64,000 nucleotides of DNA from Apostichopus japonicus (Eukaryota; Echinodermata; Holothuroidea; Aspidochirotida; Stichopodidae), in contig NC_092578.1 of assembly GCF_037975245.1 (NCBI RefSeq), positions 17,925,821-17,989,820 of the forward strand, written 5' to 3'. How positions within the stretch are numbered: position 1 is the stretch's first letter; each line of letters begins with the position of its first letter. Shown in pieces: positions 11,889 to 22,829 of this stretch. The position numbers were made by a program, and so were the translations under genes. The notes under the pieces are model-generated. The model ran no database searches and was not told the DNA's origin. It saw only the letters and a program-made list of their open reading frames with translations.

Positions 11889-12870
11889 GGCATACAACAT
11901 TTAACGTTGTTTAATTTAACAATTAATCTGAGTGAGGAAATTATTTGGGGGACGATCAGTCAGAAAAAATAACTTTGAGTACTTTTAGTAGTCTAAATAT
12001 CATATAAATCATGTGGGCAACAGCCTCTTTAAACTTGTTCCCAGTGGCTTAGGAAGCTACCAAAATGTTTGGGGCGGGCGGGGAGAAAACATGTGAGATT
12101 TGGGGGGTTTCCCGGCAAAGAACTGTAATTTTGTAGAAGTTACAGTAGCCGAGATAGGACACCAGGGGGGGGAGCAGGGGGAGCGACCGCTCCCCCCCCC
12201 CTTTCAGTGTCGATTTTTTTTTTAAACTGTCGTTTTTTTAGCATGGTATTTTGTCAGTGCTCTTTTGATCTTGAATACTCGTCAGCTCCGTTAACTCGAT
12301 TGTAATCGTAGTAACATTCACGCCTACTGATTCAACTATACTTACTTAGTTTGGCAGATGCAATTAGCTAAATTTAGCTTATAGCCAATTACAAGCCTAC
12401 AGTTGGCCACTGCGTTATAAAATACATATTGCCTACCTAACCGCACTCTATGGAATGTCACGAACTGTATGCACAACAACGTCGACAACGTTCGTTCAAT
12501 GGGTCGTCCTAAGTTGTTGCTCGAACAGCATGTTATGAAGCTAAGCTAGCAATCGTACGTGATACGCACTTCCTATAAATAATTATTACACTGCTAATAC
12601 ACTGCGATAACGATATTTGTTTTTAGGCCACTGCATATCTGGCTGTATTACAAAATATGAAAGTTTATAGTCAGTTAAGTCAGTTAAGTTAAGTTCAGTT
12701 AAGTTCGTCAAATGTATTAAAGTCCAGACATTGGACAATAAACAAGAATCATCCTACTGGAAAACTTGTAAAAGAGCACTATGTTTGTCTTTCTGATATA
12801 GGCCTATTATGTAAAAGAACATGTAAAAGAATTTAAACAGGAAACAAAATCTGCTGATAATGATGTCATA
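7131..12870. other. Intergenic AT-rich stretch, no gene recognised
   Basis: No ORF here resembles a known protein and no spliced gene could be assembled. Contents noted: an (ATC)n run at about 7227-7250; a second copy of the 6655-6900 repeat at 7440-7725; (CA)n/(TA)n at 10050-10141; (ATA)n at 10270-10290; a C-run at 10495-10508; (AT)n at 11840-11885; and a G-run/C-run hairpin-like sequence at 12162-12202 (AGGGGGGGGGAGC..GCTCCCCCCCC) of the type found at the ends of the MITEs in this window. Confidence 0.6.
7440..7725 (+). repeat. Local duplicate, copy 2
   Basis: Second copy of the segment at 6655-6900. It carries a small internal expansion in which CACAATTAAGCA is repeated (about 7662-7700). 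Confidence 0.75.
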
Positions 12871-12871
12871 T

Positions 12872-13168
12872 GATCAGGGCGTAACCAGTATGTAGCACGA
12901 TAGTTTCATTCAACACTCTACCCGCCGAAAATACTATAGGATCCGATCTTGTCAGTTTTTTAACATGTAGTTAAGAACCCGTTTACGCAGATAATATTTC
13001 AGTTGAGAAAACACTTGAGAAATTTGCATCAGATGGCAATTGTTGGATAGCTCTCGCCTTCTCTTATTAGGCTAACTTTAACATTGACTAGTTTCAGTTG
13101 TATCAAAGACATTTCTGGACTATCTTTGTATCTACAAGTATCAGAAGTTGAAAAGTAAGACTACTCTG
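12872..13168 (+). repeat. Interspersed repeat copy A (shorter)
   Basis: Shares CAGTATGTAGCAC, CTCTACCCGCCGAAAA, AAGAACCCGTTTA and a final block ACATTTCTGG..CTATCTTTGT plus GTTGAAAAGTAAGACTACT with copy B at 13337-13905. Copy A lacks about 190 bases that copy B has after GCAC. Confidence 0.7.
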
Positions 13169-13180
13169 TACATGTACCTT

Positions 13181-14077
13181 CAAGGGCGGCGGAACCGGGG
13201 GGCACAGGGGGCAAGTGCCCCCCCCCCACTTTTCCTCAGGTTAGAAATGTGCCCTTTTACTACATAAAACTTGTACTCTTGATCACCTTATTAGGTCAGC
13301 GATATTTCAGTAAGAGATCTAATCCTAATTTTGAACTATCAGGGGCGTAGCCAGTATGTAGCACTGTAGGCCCGGGCCTACACTCTTTTGGCCAAGTTAT
13401 CTTTTTTATTAAAACACCCATAATTCAAATCCATAAGCTTGCTGGACGAGTTTAAGAGCCTAGACAGGAAAAACTATTGAAATGAGCGTAGCAAGATTAT
13501 GGCTAAATTAGGTGACCTATTCTTCTGTCATCTGGGCTGTCATTCATATTGCGTGCCGTTTCATTCAATACTCTACCCGCCGAAAAAGACTAGGATACGA
13601 TCTTGTCAGCTTTTTAACATCTACTTAAGAACCCGTTTAGGCAGATAAAATTTCAGTTGAGAACATTCCACAGTCAAATAAGCCTATCGTTGATTAAGAG
13701 ACTTTATATGTATAGAGCTGCAGCACTTTGTTGCCTGTTGTTGTCACGATCGGCGTTCCAAGTTCCAAAACAGCCTTTTCGATAAACATTTACTAGCTAC
13801 AGTTGTATCAAAGACAATTACTGGCTATGGTTGTATCAAAGACATTTCTGGCCTATCTTTGTATCTACAAGTATCAAAAGTTGAAAAGTAAGACTACTAA
13901 GACGGGGGGGGGGGGGGGCGTTGATGGAGTGATGTGTATACGCAAATAAGATAATACAATAAGATTTATAAAGGGTACTAAATATCAGGCTGCATCAGTC
14001 CAATCGAATTTCTGCAAAGTGCCCTTTGACGTCGGTGCCCCCCCCCCCCCAGATTAAAAGTGCTTCCGCCGCCCTTG
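13181..14077. mobile_element. hAT-like non-autonomous element, 897 bp, perfect 8-bp TSD
   Basis: The left end CAAGGGCGGCGGAA and right end TTCCGCCGCCCTTG form a perfect 14-bp terminal inverted repeat. Both are flanked by TGTACCTT (13173-13180 and 14078-14085), an exact 8-bp duplication as made by hAT-family transposases. Long G/C runs lie next to both ends. The interior holds repeat copy B (13337-13905) and no transposase ORF. Confidence 0.85.
13337..13905 (+). repeat. Interspersed repeat copy B (longer), inside hAT-like element
   Basis: Begins ATCAGGGGCGTAGCCAGTAT and ends GTTGAAAAGTAAGACTACT. It contains internal near-repeats of TGTATCAAAGACA. Related to copy A at 12872-13168. The CAGGGGCGTAGCCAG start resembles the ends of other G/C-run MITEs in this window. 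Confidence 0.65.
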
Positions 14078-14189
14078 TGTACCTTGCTAATTTTAATACA
14101 TTATGTATTATTGAATTACGTACTATTTTAACTCGTTTGTTTTTTGGGTTTAAAAGTGATATTGAATGAGGTGTCTCAAGTTAGCAAGA

Positions 14190-14395
14190 GGCCAGGGAAC
14201 CAGAATGAACATTCGGGAAGGGCCGTTTCCGGCCATCTGGGGGGTTTGTAAAACCAAAAATTTTCTTGTACGCTCCGCGCCAACCGATGGTGGCGCTCCG
14301 CTCAGATAGTCGTGCCTACAATTTTGAAAATCCATATCAATCGCAAAAAGTGCTCCCCCCCCCCTTTCAAATTCCTGGCTACGTCGCTGTAGGAC
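14190..14395 (-). mobile_element. MITE fragment of the 'GCTCCGCGCCAACC' family
   Basis: Contains TTCTTGTACGCTCCGCGCC and GGTGGCGCTCCGCTCAGATA, a C-run at about 14355, and an end CCTGGCTACGTCGCTG. The reverse complement matches 59359-59480 and, more loosely, 60890-61080. The apparent peptide SGAPPSVGAERTRKFLV in its minus frame recurs in those copies but is only translated repeat. Confidence 0.65.
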
Positions 14396-16199
14396 ACTGT
14401 ATATTTCGTTCATTACACCATCCGTCTGTGTTATCATAAAGCAGAGCCCCCCACTACTTTTGGAAGTGGGGGAACTGCCTTCACTGCCCCCTCTCTGTTC
14501 CTATACGCTTGTGGTAGGTAAGCATCATCTCATTCAAACGATATAGATATAGCATAGCCTATGTCTCCGTGTACAATACTTAGTCATTTCCATTATTAGC
14601 TATTTTCTAATAAGAACCGGATATCTATTCCTAATCTTGGTACCTTCTTGTTATATATATGATAATCTCTCTTTTTTCAGAAACATCGACAGAACGAGAA
14701 CACGGATTCAGACCATGTCCCACTAGTTGTGTGTCATTTTAAAGTACTAGATTGTACTTAAACTTCAAGTATAAAAGTCACTGTGGTAAGATATGGTGCG
14801 TAGTAACCATATAGTGAACAGATATAGCTTCCTGACCGGAAACTCATATACCCTTGAAGCTAGATCATCAAATTAAAAAAAAATGCTTGTTTCTATTCGT
14901 TTCTAAGACGGTTGCTGGTATATTAACTAGAGATGACTTCCCTGTCACCGGTCGCATAGTGACAACGTTGGTGTGACTGGTGACCTTGCATATGATAAAA
15001 AAAAAACACCTCAATTGAAGCCAGTTTATTTGTGACTGTCTACGCAGAGGGGTAGGGGAGGGGTGTGGGTCTCTGGGTGAGGAGATGATGAAAGTAGGTG
15101 CCTTCGTACCACGTCAGACTATAGAGTGAGACTTCGTGATCTTTTTGTTACACGAAACTAAGGAGTAACATTTATCTTTGAGGGGATCGGGCCCGAGGGA
15201 AGGATGAAAGCAAAATGGAGAATAAAATAATTGTTGAGCCCAGCAGTAAGTTTTCACATGGTTAAGGTTATCCATTTGTCTCACCCCAGCCCTCTACGGC
15301 CACCCAGGCTCAAACACACATAATTTGGAAATGTATATGGGACCGTCTGTCTCAGCCAAAACTATACCCCTCATTCGAGCAACCCCCCCCCCCTCTACAC
15401 CACCACACAATTTATACCATTGATTAAGGGATATCCCGATGGCAAACTATGTGGCACTTATAATTAGCTTGGGATCTGGAATCTGGAAAAGAAATATATG
15501 CCCTCCGTGTTAGTTGAAAACCCCATCTTAATATCTTGTCAGTTACTCGACGTGGTATGGGAATTGATTTCTGAATGTATATTATTAAGCCATTAACTTC
15601 AGCCTGCACCGGCATACCCCTTTAAGTTAATATAAAATCGTGTCATTAATGGTGAAGAAGATTATGCATTGCGAGAGATGTCAAGTAAAACTACCCTGGT
15701 TAATTATGTCCAGTTACACTAAATATACAGTATTATATAACAGACAAGGTATAAATCAGTTTAAACGACTGTTACGAGTCTGTGGTGAGTAATTCACCGA
15801 CCAATAGATCAAGTAAACACAATACGGATCACATGTTTTCCGATTAAAAAGCAGATGCATAGATGTTAAACGAGATTACATTTTCAACTGATTATTCATT
15901 CATCTCTCAATTCACATCAGATCGATGAGTAAATTTGAACAGTGTCAACCATTACCTATATATGTGCATAACAGTAAACTATACCCGTATATACATGCGT
16001 GCCGAAATTAAATCAAATTTACATCTAAACGTTTCAATCAATATAAAAGTTCATGGAATCCTGACGATCATTCGGAAGAAAATGGGAATTAGAAAATGGC
16101 GGAGTGATGCTTACCCGAATTTCATTCTGCAAAATGTAAAAGGAAAGATTTAATGAAAATAAAATAAGAAATGCTCAAAATATACTGCTGAAATTATCA

Positions 16200-16208
16200 A
16201 AGTATCAA

Positions 16209-16262
<54 letters not shown>
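16200..16262. repeat. (AT)n microsatellite
   Basis: About 50 bases of uninterrupted TA dinucleotides, adjoining the structured motif at 16271-16336. Confidence 0.9.
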
Positions 16263-16270
16263 GACCAATT

Positions 16271-16336
16271 TCACCGAAAGCGTCACTTTCGGTGATCATG
16301 CACTGAAGAAGAGCTAGTTTTGCTCGAAAGCTCTGC
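16271..16336 (+). other. Hairpin plus CTGAAGAA..GAAA motif (hammerhead-like)
   Basis: TCACCGAAAG and CTTTCGGTGA form a perfect 10-bp hairpin with a 5-base loop. It is followed by TGCACTGAAGAA, a GAGC/GCTC stem around TAGTTTT, then GAAAGCTCTGCA. The same layout with a different stem sequence occurs at 23211-23250. It resembles part of a hammerhead ribozyme core (CUGANGA, stem, GAAA) but has an extra A before the stem. Function is unproven. Confidence 0.35.
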
Positions 16337-16455
16337 AAAAACCAAACATTGGCTGTTTTACTTCCAATCACTTACCTAATTCAATTATTGTATCTCACTC
16401 GAGATCCAGCCTTTCTCTAAATGCAGCATAGTTGTTTAACAGTTTTTCCGTTATT

Positions 16456-16772
<317 letters not shown>

Positions 16773-17289
16773 TAAATTATTGATTGTTAATGGCTGTCAA
16801 ATATATATGAAACTTTCTAGAAATAATATCGAAGACGGCAGCACGTAACACGCACCGACATCATATACACGACGAAGCAAAACAATTTGAGCTGTTTAAG
16901 AGGGAAAAAAGTGGCCGGCATGTTTTGACAAATATACTGGTATTTTTGATGCATGAGATTTATATATTTAGTTTGGAAAAGAATCTTGGTAGTGAATCTC
17001 TGCAGATTAAGAAACAGACACACAAATGGTACTATTTTGTACAGTACGGGCAGCTATAAATACTTACAATACAATAGCCCTTATTATAGATAAACAGGAA
17101 GGGGTTCATTTCTCTATAAATAACTAATAGAGAATGTGGAGCGTGTGAACTGTTAACAGTGTATGTGTCATCAAGTAACGTGAAAAACATGAACTGACGG
17201 GTCTATAGCATACGGCGTAGATTAATTAACACTATACACAACGTAATCATAACCATAATTATCAGCAGCTATTTTTACGACGCTTATAA

Positions 17290-17556
17290 GCGACCACAGA
17301 ATTTGTGGGAGAAACCCGCAAGGGCTTATGGATTACAACTTACACGTCGGGTGGCTTCCAATTCAACATTTTAACCCACATTTTGAATCTTTTCAATTCT
17401 AGAAAGTCATTTTAGATTGGAAAAACCGCAGATTGCTCTTGGCTGAAAATGTCCACCTTACTATGACCGGCCGGGTATCGAACCCGGAACCTCCCGATTT
17501 GCTAAGCCTCATTGCTTCAAATGCCACCGCCTTTATCCACTAGGCCATAGCACCAT
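17290..17556 (-). mobile_element. tRNA-derived SINE
   Basis: On the minus strand, 17550-17530 reads CTATGGCCTAGTGGATAAAG, a good pol III A box. The segment 17487-17471 reads CCGGGTTCGATACCCGG, a perfect T-arm with B box. The spacing is longer than in a plain tRNA, and the start and end do not form an acceptor stem, so this is a SINE head or a tRNA pseudogene, not a working tRNA gene. The body probably extends to lower coordinates; its end is uncertain. Confidence 0.65.
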
Positions 17557-20500
17557 CATCATCATTACTTGGCTATACTGCTAATTATATAGAATCTGCA
17601 TGTATTGTGTCACTTATTTGTTTCAATCTCTTTCACTTCCTCCTACTCGTCAATTCCAACAATGTCACTCATTTTGATGCCTTCTTTTTAATATATATAT
17701 TTTTTGAAAGCCAGGTCGTCGTCATAAAATGTCATAACATGCCTCACTAAAATTTTACTCCGTTGCATATAGTTAACAGTTCAAGGAAATCTTATTTTCG
17801 ATATTACCATATCAGGTAGTTATAGTTATATAGCTGCATGCAGCAGGATTAAGGATTTTAATGAGGAGGGGGCGTGGCTCTGATGTCGTTGCTAGTCTGT
17901 AGGGGAGAGGAGGGGAGGGTGGGGAGGGGAGGGGAGGGGAAGGGGAGGGGCTCTGGGCTTTGCTTTCGCTGTATATATTTATGTGCTAGATCTAATATTT
18001 ACTGCTAATTTTATATAATAATACATGCAAGTGCATGAAAATATATTTTTTTAATTTGAATAATTATTGATGATCCGTTATTTATATATCTTTCTAGCAA
18101 AAGTTATGGTTATGCAGTGGCAAAGTTATATTCGTTCTAACAACTCTGGAATCTTCACGTGACCAAGATGGTATACTCAAGGGATGAAATTCAAAACCAT
18201 TTTCCCTTTATAAACTTGTCATGTTGAGACCCCCCCCCCCTCCCCCACAAGGAACACAAAAATCCTGTTGATGTTTGGGTATGTTCGGGTTGTGATGTGG
18301 TCTCTAAGTTGTCCAGCCAGTATGAATGATACGCCACTGGTAGTTAAAACGGTATCCCCACCCTCCCTCCCTTCCACCCTTCCCCACCCCAAGGTATGGA
18401 AATAACGGTCTAAATCGTGAACTGGCAATAAAATCTGTTATATTAATGTTGTGTATGCAGTGACCCTAGCGAACGTAACCAACTTAGAAATTTGCTTATT
18501 TTATTTCCGACCGACATACCTGTTTTTTCCCTCTCAGTTTCATTTCTTTCTACTTAAAGATAGTGATGAAGATTTCGACACTAAAAAGAAGAATTTTTAC
18601 CACTAAAATACGATCTTTTCTTATACTAAAAGAAGATTTTTATACTAAACAATTCTGTACGTGAAGTTATGGTATTAAACTATCTCTGTTGATCAGAACT
18701 ATGTTCAATGTTCGAGGATTTTTAATCATCTATTATGTTAGTCTGTATATAGTCTACTAAATAAACCAATCTGTGATTCTTTTGTAGTTACTACTTTGTT
18801 TATATGACATTGTTTGGAAATAAGAGTTGTACATGCCTATTTTCATGTTAAATGATGTCTAATATACTTAACCATGTATAGGAGTGCAATAAAAACATGC
18901 CCTGCGTATCTTTCTTCATCTTCTCCTTTGTTTCTTTACTAAAAACAATGATAAAAACATCTGGTTTTATGCTTTCAACCTCCCCCCCCCCACCCGCCCT
19001 CCCCCACAAAAAAACTGGTATTTTACAAACTTAATCTAGCCATTGCTGCCATGCAAAGCATATTCATAGGTAGGCCTATGTACACTATGTATAACTGAAT
19101 ACCATATATCTTCAGTCTATTTCATACATAATAACACACACATACCAAAACCTTTAATAGTTATTACAAACTATGAAATTATTTATAAAGAACTTACATT
19201 TTCCCCTTCACCCATTTTTTTGAACTTCTTTTCTCTGCCTCGGTGGATATCAGACCTGTCCAGCAAATTCTCAACACAACTGCAACAGTTTCACTCAATT
19301 TATTGCCCTGTTATGCACGGCTTATGTTCTCAGATACTATTGTAACACACACACATACACACACGTACACACACTAATTTATAAACAACGAAGCCATCAC
19401 TCTTATAGTCTATACTGCTTCCTTGCTATGCATAAATTATGTGGTGTGACACGCGAAAGGGCTGAGGCGCTTTACTTTCATATCATTATTGCGCGTGCCT
19501 GGCACACGACTGTTAATTATCATCTCGCCTATTACATAGCCGTGTAGCGCCATCACTTTCTAATAATCATCCTAGAACGGGTAGAATTAAATGACCGCCA
19601 ATCCAGATTCTTGTTGGAGGAACGGGAACCTGGTGGGGTTGGTTGATTCTTGTTGGGGGAAGGGTTCTGATGGGGTTGGTGGAAAGGAGGAGGAGAAGAC
19701 TGAGTAGAGGGCAAAAAGTTTGTTAATTGTCACTCGGATGCATGATAGAGACAAGGAAACGATCCTATGGCATTAGTGCTACAATATGTTGAATATTTAA
19801 TGGAAGTTATGACTTTCTTGTCTGTTTTCAAAGTTCGAGACAAATAGCTTGAAAATATGAAAGAGGTTATAACAATTACGTCTGTATCGTCTCTCATTTG
19901 CCTAAACTTTGAAAGGTAAATGGATTACAGCGAGATGCGATGCTAAGTCTACATCCACACGTACACCTGGGTGGATACATATCGCTTATCGAACAGACAT
20001 ATGGAAACTTGACGAAGAATAGCATGTCTTTCCCCTTCTGTTTTAGCCAAGCAAAAGTTGACAAGTCAGATATTCACGGAACTGAAACTTAGGAGAAACA
20101 CCCAATTGTGTTATCAATATGCAATTCAAATGTTAATAATAATAAAGTTGGAAAACAGAATACGGTGATCGAGTATAGACTTTGACTGCTTTCTTTGCTG
20201 ATTTGAACTTGGGCTGACTTTGGAATCGCTCAACGTCCATTAATATTTTGCGTCTTCACATTGAAGTAACCAGAATATCTAATTAAAGTTGCTTTTGCTC
20301 TTGTACTTGTTTATTTTTTTTCTTTGCTGGGTTGTTGTAAGATCCCAAGGCTTGAAATAACCCATTTATATTAGTTCTACTAAACTTTCCTGGTATGAAA
20401 TTACCGCCTTCTTCCTAAAGAAAATATACTTTCGTGACAGAAATATTATCCCTTTTGTAATAATTAACACTTGGCTGATAATGCGACCAGTGAAAACTGA

Positions 20501-21018
20501 TGTATTTGCGATGTTTGTGTAATACTGCAAGGTTTCAACCGCAGATAATGGAGTATAGGGAGGACTACATGCATTTGGTTTAATCGGTAAAATCCATTCT
20601 CATATACTTTCGAGTACAATTTTCCTCTCATTTCATCCAGTAAAAAATTATCATCAATTGCCGTTTCGACGTTTCAAAATTCATCTAGATTTTTAAGACT
20701 TTTTTTGACACCTAAACAGCAAAGCGAAGAATCGATGCAAAATCTCCAAACTCAAGTGCTTTATTTTTTTTACTCTAATGGCCGTCTATAGATCCAATTT
20801 TTGACAGTACTATGCATAGTAGTATTAGTACTATGCAGCTTGGCGAAAAGCTACACAGAGCGTGTGCCAAGTAGGTCTAGATATGTATGCAGTATCAAAA
20901 CAAAGTTAGGCCTACACTGTTTTGGGATATTGCAAAAAAGATGAAGTATTTCATTGGTTTAACAACTGGGCTACATAATTTTAGTTGCTGCTGACAAAAA
21001 TGACAGAAGCGATTAAAC
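17557..21018. other. Upstream region of UBR3; no gene recognised
   Basis: Contains the G-rich tract at 17901-17950, C-runs at 18229-18245 and 18982-18993, a CA/CACG repeat at 19348-19373, and otherwise AT-rich sequence. The UBR3 promoter must lie near its right end, but no TATA box at a credible distance or other core element could be assigned. Confidence 0.5.
17901..17950 (+). repeat. G-rich tract, G-quadruplex-prone
   Basis: Repeated GGGGA and GGGGAGGGG units with at least six G-runs of four or more within 50 bases, ample for intramolecular quadruplex pairing. Confidence 0.8.
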
Positions 21019-22829
21019 ATGGCCGAAAAATTGCTTCGAATGGAACCAGAGAAGCTTGGGAGTCTGTTAAAAGCAGAGTGTTTACAAAGTAGCACAGGGA
21101 AAGGTCGACTTGAAGATGTTACGAACAATCTACTCCGACTGCAAACAGCCGTAAAAGATATTAAGTTAAATTTTATTGAACAATTAATTGCAGGTGATAC
21201 GACATTTGGAGAGTTTGCCCAAAGAACCAAAAAGTACGACGATTCGTCGGCCTGCGGCTTAGTATGGACAGCAGATTTTGTTGCCTACAGGTGTAGGACT
21301 TGTGGTATTAGCCCATGCATGTCTATATGTGCCGACTGTTTCCATGGAGGGGACCACACTGGCCATGATTTTAACATGTTCAGAAGTTTAGCTGGAGGGG
21401 CATGTGACTGTGGAGACACCAGTGTCATGAAGCCAAGCGGGTAATACTTTTCATAATTTGGCCTAACTTTAGAATCCGTACCATATGAATGGGAAAGCTT
21501 ACTTCGAATCGGCAGAATAAGGTTAGGGGTTAGGAAGTAGGGTTAGGGAGTAGGGTTAGGAATTAGGGTTAGGCAGTAGGGAATAGGGAGTAGGGTTAGG
21601 AAGTAGGGAATAGGGTTAGGGGTTAGGAAGTAGGGTCGAATGGTACAGATTTTAAATTACTGTAGTACCCATAATTTTGCAGTACTTTCTGTAGGGTGAA
21701 GATGTGGTGTAGTAATCGCCGCTTGGAGAGTTGTTGACTAGTTCTAAATATTTTGTTAATTTGTTAATTTCTGGTGTGCCAATTGGGAAATGGGGTTTGA
21801 TTGTGCTTTCCATGGTTTATAAAACATTTTTCATCATAGGCTGCACAGCAGTAATAAGGAATGAGGTGCCTTCGTCTCCTTCAGTGTTTAAGAAAGTGTT
21901 CAGATAATGAGGTAAAACCTTGTCCATCCAGTGGGGACCTTAAGTGTGGTTCCTATGAGCAGGAAATTGTATGCCTGCCCCGAAGTGAAGTAACACCCCA
22001 AACACTGACTTAACGAGAATGCTTGATACAAGCCTGTGCTGATCTGTCATTATCAAATGGGTTTCAAATGAGCTTCTCTTGGCTACCCCCTGGAAAATAC
22101 TTTTCTAGAACGTTAAGTAGTTGGAACTTTCCATTTCAGATCGAACATGTGTGAGCCCCATGTACATTCACTTTTTCATAGCTGCACATAGGTAATCTCT
22201 CCTGTTTAAGATTGATGGACTCCTTGGTTACACTGGTGAAACAAAGATTCCTAGAGATACACGCAAAAACCAGGGACATAATTGAAACATGCATGAATAA
22301 TTATGATAGGTCCTGAGTTCGAGTCACTCCAAAATTAATGTATGTCGTCGAGTTACAGAGTTGTTGACAATTGACAATTCATAATCATGGACACTAAATA
22401 TGAATCTAAGAGACTGACTTCGGTCAGCTTGTGTCTTTGATAAGCCAATGATGGCTTCTTCGCGAGTTCCTGCTTGCAGGAGGATCTAAAATACTGTACA
22501 ATTTATTATTATTATTATTTAATGCTCAAAATCCAGCGAGCATTGACTATAACCCATAGAGCAATTCTGTCTCGACACAGAGACGTATAATTGTCTAAGT
22601 GTAGACCCTTCAATGTCAACCATTACTAAGCAAGGAGACATGCCCCGAAATTTGTGCAAACTTTTCATTTACATCTGTTTCCTTCTCCACAGATTCTGTA
22701 CTCAACACAGCCTTGGTAAACCGCAGGCATCATCATCAGTGCCAAAACACCTGACAGTTACCGCGGAGGTTGTTATACCGAGGTTGCTGTGGCGTCTAGT
22801 TTTACATTTTAGGACAAACTATACACCAA
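21019..22829 (+). CDS. UBR3: UBR3 exons 1-2: N-terminus and UBR-box zinc finger
   Basis: Exon 1 is 21019-21440 and exon 2 is 22693-22829 (donor CAA|GTATGT). Zinc ligands visible in the UBR box include Cys79, Cys92, Cys95, Cys104, Cys107, His113, His116, Cys129, Cys131 and, across the splice, Cys143 and His146 in GFCTQH. The segment VAYRCRTCGISPCMS and HDFNMFRS..GGACDCGD are near-identical to vertebrate UBR3 and separate it from UBR1/UBR2. The first 70 residues are predicted helical and poorly conserved, and lack the Ala/Gly-rich leader of the human protein. Confidence 0.95.

Noticed and set aside
14150-14437. Minus-strand frame with SGAPPSVGAERTRKFLV, seen again at 59337-59585
   Set aside because: Recurrence is due to the shared MITE sequence; copies differ in frame and have no start or stop conservation.
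17467-17556. Minus-strand tRNA gene
   Set aside because: A and B boxes are good, but there is no acceptor-stem pairing and the spacing is long; better read as a SINE head or pseudogene.
21519-21635. Interstitial telomere from a chromosome fusion
   Set aside because: The array is short, degenerate and enclosed in inverted repeats, so a mobile repeat is more likely.
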